From Deltaproteobacteria bacterium (lineage in GTDB: Bacteria; Myxococcota; UBA796; SXON01), in assembly GCA_947483545.1 (NCBI GenBank), contig CANKNP010000132.1, positions 1-12,357 on the forward strand: a stretch of 12,357 bases of DNA, read 5' to 3'. The notes beneath the pieces are model-generated. The model saw nothing but the letters and a program-made list of their open reading frames with translations. It did no database searches and was not told where the DNA came from. Shown one piece after another: positions 5,385-12,357 of the stretch (the stretch's first letter is position 1; every line of letters begins with the position of its first letter). The position numbers were made by a program, and so were the translations under genes.

Positions 5385-6503
5385 ATGGATCGCTATGCAG
5401 CGTGGCGGGCGCGCGCCGAAGGCATCACCGCAGAGGGGCTGAAGCGGTCGCTGCGCGCGCAGATCCCGACAGGGCCGACGACCGCGAGGATCGGGGCGAA
5501 CGACTACGATGTGTTCAGCTCCAACGACTACCTGGGGCTGGCGGAGCACCCGGAGATCCGCGCGGCGATGGGCTCGGGCGGGGCGGGCGCGGCGCGGCTG
5601 ATCTCGGGCAACCGTCCCGAGCACGACGCCCTGGAGGAGGCGCTCGGCGCCTGGATGGGCCGCCCGGCGACGCTGTTCGCGAGCGGATACCTGGCCAACG
5701 TCGCGGTGATGACGACGCTGTTCGGGGCGGGTGATCTTGTGGCTTCGGACGCGCTCAATCATGCGTCGATCATCGATGGGCTCCGGCTGTCGAAGTGTCG
5801 GCGGGCGATCCTACCGCATGGGGGGACGAGCGTGCCTGAGGGAACGACGGGGATCGTCGTGGAGGGCCTGTACTCGATGGACGGGGACGCGCCCGACTTC
5901 GCGGGGATGCCCAAGGGTCCGATGTGGGTGGTCGATGAAGCCCATGCGGTCGGGTGCCTGGGCCCGGAGGGGAGGGGGCTCGCTGCGGCGGTGGGGTTCA
6001 TCCCCGATGTCGTGGTCGGGACCCTCGGGAAGGCGTTTGGGGCCGCTGGGGCCTTCGTCATCGGGCCGCCCGAGGTGCGGGAGCTGCTGGTGTCTTCGGC
6101 GCGGTCGTTCATCTATACGACGGCGATGCCTGCTGGCGTGGCGCGGGCGGCCACCGTGGGGCTTCGCTTGGCTACGCAGGACCGGCGGGACCGGCTTGGT
6201 TCCAATACAACGAGGCTTCGGGAGGGGCTCCGACAGTCGGGGATCGAGGCCGGGGGCGTTGCCCACATCGTGCCCATCGCCACCGGGGCGCGTACGATGG
6301 AGGTCGCCCAGCACCTCTTCACGCTGGGCGTGTTGGTCGGGGCGGTGCGGTTTCCGACGGTGCCGCGGGGGCAGGAACGCCTGCGTCTGACGGTGTCCGC
6401 AGCGCACAGCCACGGGCAGATCGATCAGCTGGTCGAAAACCTCGTCGAGGTGTTGAAAATAGTCGCCCTGGCGACGTTGCGGCCGTACGCGGGGCTGAGT
6501 TAG
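5385..6503 (+). CDS. bioF: 8-amino-7-oxononanoate synthase (KAPA synthase)
   Basis: 372 residues. This PLP-dependent alpha-oxoamine synthase condenses pimeloyl thioester with L-alanine, the first step of biotin ring assembly, in the cytoplasm. Motifs in order: SSNDYLGL (45-52), GSGGAGAARLISGNRPEHDALE (63-84), ASGYLANVA (99-107), DALNHASIIDG (122-132), EGLYSMDGDAP (160-170), VVDEAHAVG (182-190, Asp184 expected to contact the PLP ring nitrogen) and GTLGKAFGAAGAFV (212-225, Lys216 the expected Schiff-base lysine). SARSFIYTTAMP follows, and near the C-terminus VRFPTVPRGQERLRLTVSAAHS. The length is slightly short for the family but all core motifs are present. KBL and other family members are excluded by these BioF-like motifs only with moderate strength; the adjacent bioB settles it. 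No bioA, bioD or pimeloyl genes are in the window. Confidence 0.95.
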   Translation: MDRYAAWRARAEGITAEGLKRSLRAQIPTGPTTARIGANDYDVFSSNDYLGLAEHPEIRAAMGSGGAGAARLISGNRPEHDALEEALGAWMGRPATLFASGYLANVAVMTTLFGAGDLVASDALNHASIIDGLRLSKCRRAILPHGGTSVPEGTTGIVVEGLYSMDGDAPDFAGMPKGPMWVVDEAHAVGCLGPEGRGLAAAVGFIPDVVVGTLGKAFGAAGAFVIGPPEVRELLVSSARSFIYTTAMPAGVARAATVGLRLATQDRRDRLGSNTTRLREGLRQSGIEAGGVAHIVPIATGARTMEVAQHLFTLGVLVGAVRFPTVPRGQERLRLTVSAAHSHGQIDQLVENLVEVLKIVALATLRPYAGLS

Positions 6504-6513
6504 CCGCCGCCGC

Positions 6514-8493
6514 ATGACGCTGCTCCTCCTCCTCACCCTCCCCCTTTTGTCCACCTCCGCCCTGGCCTACGATGATGGCAAGACGGGCGATTCCACCTCA
6601 GGTTGTGGCGGTTGTCATGGGCGCTCGGCCGACACGACCACCACCGCGACCTTTGCCACAGACGTGACGACGGTCTACCCAGGCGACACCATCGACGTGA
6701 CCCTGACCGTGAGCAGCTCCGACGCCGCCCGGACCCACGCCGGCCTCGACGTCGCAGCGACCTCTGGCACCCTCGCCGCCGGGTCGAACAACAAGCTTGA
6801 ATCCTCCGAGATCACCCACTACGAGCCCATCGCGGCGACGTCGGGTTCGACGGTCTTCGACTTCACCTGGACCGCGCCCACGGTCGAGGGCACCTACACG
6901 CTCTCGGCAGCGGGCAACGCGGTCAACAACGACGGCGGCGATGAGGACGATGGCTGGAACCTCGCCTCGGATCTCACCCTCGTTGTCGATGACGGCTGCG
7001 AAGATCTCGACGCCGACGGCGTGAGCGACTGCGATGGCGACTGCGACGAGTCCGACTCCGGCGTTTACCCTGGTGCCGCGGAGCACTGTGACGGCCTCGA
7101 TGAGGACTGCGATGGCGTCGCCGACAACGACGCTGTGGACATGATGGCCTACTACGCGGATTCGGACGGCGACGGCTACGGGGACGACGCTACTGAGTCG
7201 GTCTCGTGTGAGGCCGACCCCGGCATGGTGACGATGGGGGGAGATTGTGACGATGTCGATGCGACGGCGTTTCCCGGGGCCGAGGACACCTGGTATGACG
7301 GTGTAGACTCGAACTGTGACGGCGCGAGCGACAACGACCAGGACGCGGATGGCGTCGATGGGAGCGACGGCGGCGGCACCGACTGCGACGACACGGACGC
7401 CGCGATCTACCCTGAGGCCGCGGACGCCTGGTACGACGGTATCGACAGCGACTGCGGCAGCGACTCCGACTACGATGCGGACCTCGATGGATTCGACTCG
7501 GCCAGCTACGGCGGCGACGACTGCGACGACGGCAACGCGATCGTCTACCCGGGCGCGCCTGAGGACGCCTCGGACAGCGTCGTGAACGACTGTGACCTCC
7601 GGCCCGAGGGCGACGCAGACGGCGACGGCTACTCCTCTACCGAATTCGGTGGCGACGATTGCGACGACGCCAACTCCAGCGTCAACACTGGCGCCGCGGA
7701 GACCTGGTACGACGGCACCGACTCCGACTGCGACGGAGCAAACGACTACGATCAGGATGGCGATGGGGCGGCTTCGGCAGACTGGGCCGGCGCCGACGGC
7801 ACCTTCGGCACCGACTGCGACGACGAGGACGCTGCCATCAGCCCCGACATGGTGGATGTGGCCTACGATGGTGTGGACCAGGACTGCTCTGGCGCCGACC
7901 TGACGGACGCGGACGGCGACGGCGAAGACGACAGCTCGGTCGGTGGGACCGACTGTAACGACGCCGACGCGACCATCGGGGCCGACGCCGCCGAGGTGGC
8001 CTATGACGGCGTCGATCAGGACTGCTCTGGCGCGGATCTCACCGACGTGGATGGCGACGGGGTCGATGCCATCGAGGCCGGCGGCGCCGACTGCGACGAC
8101 GACGACGCGGCGGTCACGACCTGCGACTCGGGCGACACCGGCGGGATCGACACCGGCGAGACCGGCGATGCGGACACGGACACGGACAGCGATACCGACA
8201 CGGACACCGACTCGGATTCCGATACGGACACGGATACCGACACCGATTCCGATACGGACACCGATACCGACACGGACACGGACACGGACACGGACACAGA
8301 CACGGACGCCGATACCGATACCGATACCGATACCGATACCGATACCGATACCGACACGGACACCGATGCCGATACGGACACGGGCGAGGTCGTTGACGAG
8401 GGTTGCGGGTGTGCATCCGCGCCGACCGGTGGGGCCGTGGCCTGGGCCGGCCTGCTCGTGGCTGGGTTGGCGGGGCTGCGTCGGAGGCGGTGA
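6514..8493 (+). CDS. Surface protein: CxxCH domain, eight MopE modules, Asp-Thr linker, MYXO-CTERM-like tail
   Basis: 659 residues. A signal peptide (about 1-18, ending SALA) is followed by GCGGCHG, a CxxCH motif (Cys31-His35) that could bind haem c. It opens a beta-sandwich domain (about 25-165) similar in layout to 'choice-of-anchor V' domains (from memory). Eight MopE-type modules then follow (about 165-540), with repeated DGDG, DCDD, YPGA and YDGxDxDCDG elements; the fourth is degenerate and the eighth is cut short. MopE-type proteins are known for calcium or copper binding. A linker of alternating Asp and Thr/Ser (about 551-626) precedes EGCGCA, a hydrophobic helix and RRRR, a MYXO-CTERM-like signal for surface anchoring. 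Redox or metal binding is plausible but unproven. The start is 10 nt after the bioF stop with no Shine-Dalgarno, so it may be translated by coupling or from its own leaderless message. Confidence 0.85.
   Translation: MTLLLLLTLPLLSTSALAYDDGKTGDSTSGCGGCHGRSADTTTTATFATDVTTVYPGDTIDVTLTVSSSDAARTHAGLDVAATSGTLAAGSNNKLESSEITHYEPIAATSGSTVFDFTWTAPTVEGTYTLSAAGNAVNNDGGDEDDGWNLASDLTLVVDDGCEDLDADGVSDCDGDCDESDSGVYPGAAEHCDGLDEDCDGVADNDAVDMMAYYADSDGDGYGDDATESVSCEADPGMVTMGGDCDDVDATAFPGAEDTWYDGVDSNCDGASDNDQDADGVDGSDGGGTDCDDTDAAIYPEAADAWYDGIDSDCGSDSDYDADLDGFDSASYGGDDCDDGNAIVYPGAPEDASDSVVNDCDLRPEGDADGDGYSSTEFGGDDCDDANSSVNTGAAETWYDGTDSDCDGANDYDQDGDGAASADWAGADGTFGTDCDDEDAAISPDMVDVAYDGVDQDCSGADLTDADGDGEDDSSVGGTDCNDADATIGADAAEVAYDGVDQDCSGADLTDVDGDGVDAIEAGGADCDDDDAAVTTCDSGDTGGIDTGETGDADTDTDSDTDTDTDSDSDTDTDTDTDSDTDTDTDTDTDTDTDTDTDADTDTDTDTDTDTDTDTDTDADTDTGEVVDEGCGCASAPTGGAVAWAGLLVAGLAGLRRRR
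8170..8391 (+). repeat. Hexanucleotide (GAY-ACN) array encoding an Asp-Thr linker
   Basis: In-frame six-base units (GACACG, GATACC, GACACC and related) encode Asp-Thr with scattered Ser or Ala substitutions. The most homogeneous part is seven perfect GATACC copies at 8311-8352. Each unit is two codons, so replication slippage would lengthen or shorten the stalk without a frameshift. It lies between the metal-binding modules and the anchor of the surface protein. Confidence 0.95.
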
Positions 8494-9785
<1,292 letters not shown>

Positions 9786-9789
9786 TCTG

Positions 9790-10134
9790 ATGCACCCCGC
9801 GACCGTCCCCGCCTCCGAATTTCTCGTGACCTACGAAGCCGCCGGGGGGATCAGCTCAGGGCTGTTCATGGTCCCGGTGATGCTCGCGATCTTCTACTTT
9901 GTTCTGTGGAGACCGCAGCAACAAGAGGCGAAGGAAGCGCAGAAGTTGATCGCCGGCTTGATTCGGGGGGACAAGGTCGTGACCACGGCGGGTATTCACG
10001 GCAAGGTGCACGAGGCCAGGGCTGACACGCTGGTGCTTGAGCTTGGCCCGAACACCTTCATGACGGTGGACCGCGACAGCGTGAAGCGAAAGGTCTCCGA
10101 CGAAGCGGCTACCCCCGCGAAGGCAGACAAGTAG
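9790..10134 (+). CDS. yajC: Sec translocase accessory subunit YajC
   Basis: 114 residues. A short periplasmic N-terminus and one membrane helix (about 24-41, SGLFMVPVMLAIFYFVLW) precede the family signature RPQQQEAKEAQKLIAGLIRG and DKVVTTAGIHGKV, then a small cytoplasmic beta domain and a charged Ala/Lys tail. YajC associates with SecDF and YidC at the SecYEG channel in the inner membrane. It begins four nt after the tgt stop and its stop codon abuts the secD start, so translation is probably coupled. Confidence 0.96.
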   Translation: MHPATVPASEFLVTYEAAGGISSGLFMVPVMLAIFYFVLWRPQQQEAKEAQKLIAGLIRGDKVVTTAGIHGKVHEARADTLVLELGPNTFMTVDRDSVKRKVSDEAATPAKADK

Positions 10135-11922
10135 ATGGACCGCAGCGTGCTCGCCCGGCTGGGCGTGGTGTTGGTCACTGTGCTGGCGGCGGTGTGGGTC
10201 CTGTTGCCTACCTTCCTGGGGAAGGAGGTGCAGGACAACCTGGAGCTGGCGGCGAAGCGGGCGAAGATGGACAACCCTCCGCCGCTCGAGAAGCCCCTTC
10301 CCGACTACGTGAACTTCCTCCTCAACCGGAAGATCAACCTCGGCCTCGATCTGCAAGGCGGCATCGACCTCACGTTGGAGGTTGGTGTGCAGGAGGGGGT
10401 GCTCTCGAGCGTGCAGAGGGACATCCCGGCGTTCAAGGCCACGGCGGAGAAGCAGGGGGTCAAGCTGACCTCGGTCCGGCGCGATCCAAAGGCGCCGAAG
10501 TTGCTGATTGAGATGGGCGAAGGCACCACGTTGGCCCAGGTGCAAGAGGTCGAGCGGGCGTCGGTGCGGCGCTACATCTACGAGACCACCGAGACCGTGG
10601 ACGGCAAGTCGATCCTGGTCTTTGAGATGGAGGAGGCCGCACAGGCGGAGATCCGCAAGCGCTCTGTGGACCAGGCGCTGGAGACCATCCGAAACCGCAT
10701 CGACGAGACGGGCGTGAAGGAGCCTTCGATCACGATCAAGGGCGATGACGGCATCAACGTGCAGCTGCCCGGCGAGACCAACGTCGAGGACGCCGTGGAG
10801 ACCGTCGGCACCACCGCCCGGCTCGTGTTCATGCTGGTGGACGAAGAGAGCACACTGAAGGATGCCGAGTACGGCTTCCGCACGCTGCTGCCCTTCGTGG
10901 AGGAGGCCAAGGTGGCGTTGCCCCCGGAAGAGTTCGAGAACGACCGCGCACTCTCGCAGTGGCTGGTGGACAACGGGAAGGTGCCTCAGGGCCGCGTCGT
11001 GCTTTGGCACTACAACCGGAAGGACGGGGTAGAGACCCGGGATTTTCCCTACGTACTGAAGGACGAGGAGCTGCTCTCGGGCGACGACATCAACACGGCC
11101 TCGACGGGCACCGACCCGACCACCGGCGCGTACGAGGTCCACCTGGACTTCAAGGCCCGCGGCTCGCAGATCTTCGGGCAGGTCACGGGCGCGAACATCC
11201 AGAAGCGGTTCGCCATCGTGCTCGATGACAAGGTGCGGTCCGCCCCGACGATCCAGGGTCAGATTTTCGACAATGCGAGGATCACTGTGGGGAGTGACGG
11301 TCCCGACGGGGGCAAGAAGGAGGCCGGTACCCTCGCCCTGGTCTTGCGCTCCGGCGCGCTCCCGGCCCCCGTCACCCCTGGCGACGTGCGCCTGGTCAGC
11401 GCGAGCTTGGGCGAGCAGGCGATCAACGAAGGGGTGCTGGCCGCCGCGCTGGGCAGCGCCCTCGTGATGCTCTTCGCCGCGTTCTACTACCGCATCTCTG
11501 GGCTGCTGGCCGACCTCACGCTGGTCATCAACGTGCTCCTGGTCGTCGCGCTCTTGGCGTTGGCCGGCGCTACGCTCACCCTGCCCGGGATTTGCGGCAT
11601 CGCGCTGACCGTCGGCATGGCCGTCGATTGCAACATCATCATCTACGAGCGCATCCGCGAGGAGCTGAGAGCGGGCAAATCGCCAACGCTCGCGCTGGAG
11701 GTGGGCTTTGACCGGGCATTCGTGGCCGTGTTCGACTCCTACGTCGCCCACTTCATCGCGGGCGTGGTGCTCTACAGCTACGGCAGCGGGCCGTTGAAGG
11801 GCTTCGCGGTCACCTTGATGATCGGCATCTTCACGACGTTGTTCACGGGCGTGTTCGTGTCGCGCTCGTTCATGTCGGCGCTCGTCTCCTTCCGGCGGTC
11901 CTCGACCGCGCTCTCCATCTGA
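10135..11922 (+). CDS. secD: Protein translocase subunit SecD
   Basis: 595 residues. It is an RND-type inner-membrane protein that with SecF uses the proton gradient to pull preproteins across the membrane. The first membrane helix (about 7-28) is followed by GLDLQGG (70-76), a large periplasmic P1 region (about 77-430) and a five-helix membrane domain. Conserved elements there are TLPGICGIALTVGMAVDCNIII (around 482-502; Asp498 is in the usual DAN position, here DCN), YERIREEL, and GSGPLKGFAVTL (around 550-561). Asp534 (FDSYVAH) is in the second conserved acidic position. The ATG directly follows the yajC stop (TAGATG), so reinitiation is likely. secF starts 22 nt downstream. Confidence 0.97.
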   Translation: MDRSVLARLGVVLVTVLAAVWVLLPTFLGKEVQDNLELAAKRAKMDNPPPLEKPLPDYVNFLLNRKINLGLDLQGGIDLTLEVGVQEGVLSSVQRDIPAFKATAEKQGVKLTSVRRDPKAPKLLIEMGEGTTLAQVQEVERASVRRYIYETTETVDGKSILVFEMEEAAQAEIRKRSVDQALETIRNRIDETGVKEPSITIKGDDGINVQLPGETNVEDAVETVGTTARLVFMLVDEESTLKDAEYGFRTLLPFVEEAKVALPPEEFENDRALSQWLVDNGKVPQGRVVLWHYNRKDGVETRDFPYVLKDEELLSGDDINTASTGTDPTTGAYEVHLDFKARGSQIFGQVTGANIQKRFAIVLDDKVRSAPTIQGQIFDNARITVGSDGPDGGKKEAGTLALVLRSGALPAPVTPGDVRLVSASLGEQAINEGVLAAALGSALVMLFAAFYYRISGLLADLTLVINVLLVVALLALAGATLTLPGICGIALTVGMAVDCNIIIYERIREELRAGKSPTLALEVGFDRAFVAVFDSYVAHFIAGVVLYSYGSGPLKGFAVTLMIGIFTTLFTGVFVSRSFMSALVSFRRSSTALSI

Positions 11923-11944
11923 CCGCCGGCCGAAGAGAACCACG

Positions 11945-12357
11945 ATGTTCGAGATTGTTCCTCAAGGATTCTACTACGACTTCCTCAAGCGTCGCCACTT
12001 GTGGGCGAATGTGTCCTGGCTCGCGGCGGCGATCTCGATCGCGCTGTTCGTGTTCAAGGGGCCCAACTGGAGCATCGACTTTACGGGCGGCACGGAGGTG
12101 GAGGTCACGTTCGAGAAGGCGACGGCCATCGAGGATGTGCGCGAGGCGCTGATTCCCGCGGGCGTGGGCGACGACGCGATCCAGTCCATCGGTGACCCCG
12201 CCGAGAGCCGGTTCCTCTTCCGCATGCAAGGCGAGTCCAGCGCGAGTGACGCCGACGTGTCAGCCGCAACCACAGCGTTGAACACGGCGTTTCCGGACTT
12301 GACCATCAAGCAGGACGATCAGGTCGGTACGCGGCTCCTGGTGACTTGGCCCTCCCC
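11945..12357 (+). CDS. secF: Protein translocase subunit SecF (3' end outside window)
   Basis: The first 137 codons are present and the frame is open to the window edge. The protein begins MFEIVPQGFYYDFLKRRHLW, then a membrane helix (about 21-38) and SIDFTGGTEVEV (43-54), the SecF counterpart of the SecD GLDLQGG motif, and continues into the periplasmic domain. SecF pairs with SecD in the proton-driven translocation complex. It lies 22 nt after secD in the same operon; a weak GAAGAGAA purine tract precedes the ATG. Confidence 0.95.
   Translation, partial: MFEIVPQGFYYDFLKRRHLWANVSWLAAAISIALFVFKGPNWSIDFTGGTEVEVTFEKATAIEDVREALIPAGVGDDAIQSIGDPAESRFLFRMQGESSASDADVSAATTALNTAFPDLTIKQDDQVGTRLLVTWPS

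Noticed and set aside
9856..11943. Minus-strand open frame of 695 codons
   Set aside because: Antisense to yajC and secD; a product of high GC at third codon positions. Composition is His/Arg/Glu-rich and not protein-like.

Overview
The window is GC-rich and codon-biased. It has a Gram-negative, Myxococcota-like (former Deltaproteobacteria) character. The main evidence is two secreted proteins carrying MopE-type Asp-rich metal-binding modules, each ending in a Gly-Cys-Gly-Cys motif, a hydrophobic helix and an Arg cluster (MYXO-CTERM-like sorting signal). Two predicted lipoproteins and a tgt-yajC-secD-secF cluster fit the same picture. The lineage call is inference from these families, not from a marker-gene comparison.

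Layout. Positions 1-518 hold no protein gene and are packed with repeats: a 52-bp tandem repeat, a GC-rich palindrome, four 33/34-bp units and several strong hairpins. Positions ~521-983 on the minus strand encode RNase P RNA (rnpB), recognised from all five conserved regions and from matching P1 and P4 helices. Directly upstream of it on the same strand is a small Cys-rich lipoprotein gene (1004-1414). A second array of the same 52-bp repeat family (1546-1700) follows, so rnpB and the lipoprotein gene are bracketed by same-orientation repeats. Next come an unrecognised lipoprotein gene (1848-2648, +) and a MopE/MYXO-CTERM-like surface protein gene (2671-3645, +). The latter converges with a Uma2-family nuclease gene (3647-4213, -).

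Biotin and export genes. Divergent from the Uma2 gene is a biotin pair, bioB (4286-5350) and bioF (5385-6503). After a 10-nt gap comes a large predicted surface protein (6514-8493) with a CxxCH motif, eight metal-binding modules and an Asp-Thr linker. The last part is a classical operon: tgt (8643-9785), yajC (9790-10134), secD (10135-11922) and secF (11945 to the window edge). It links queuosine tRNA modification with the accessory subunits of the Sec translocase, and YajC/SecD/SecF would plausibly serve export of the secreted proteins here.

Points of most interest: (1) BioB lacks the equivalents of two classical [2Fe-2S] ligands (Cys97 and Arg260 of E. coli) and has cysteines at two other positions, resembling the anaerobe-type BioB with a different auxiliary cluster. 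(2) Six genes without an evident Shine-Dalgarno sequence all have a TA dinucleotide 11-13 nt before the start codon, consistent with -10 elements of leaderless transcripts. SD-bearing or operon-internal genes lack it. (3) rnpB lies between two arrays of one 52-bp repeat family. (4) One putative surface protein combines a possible haem site, eight MopE modules and a slippage-prone linker. No mobile element, phage gene or defence system was recognised.
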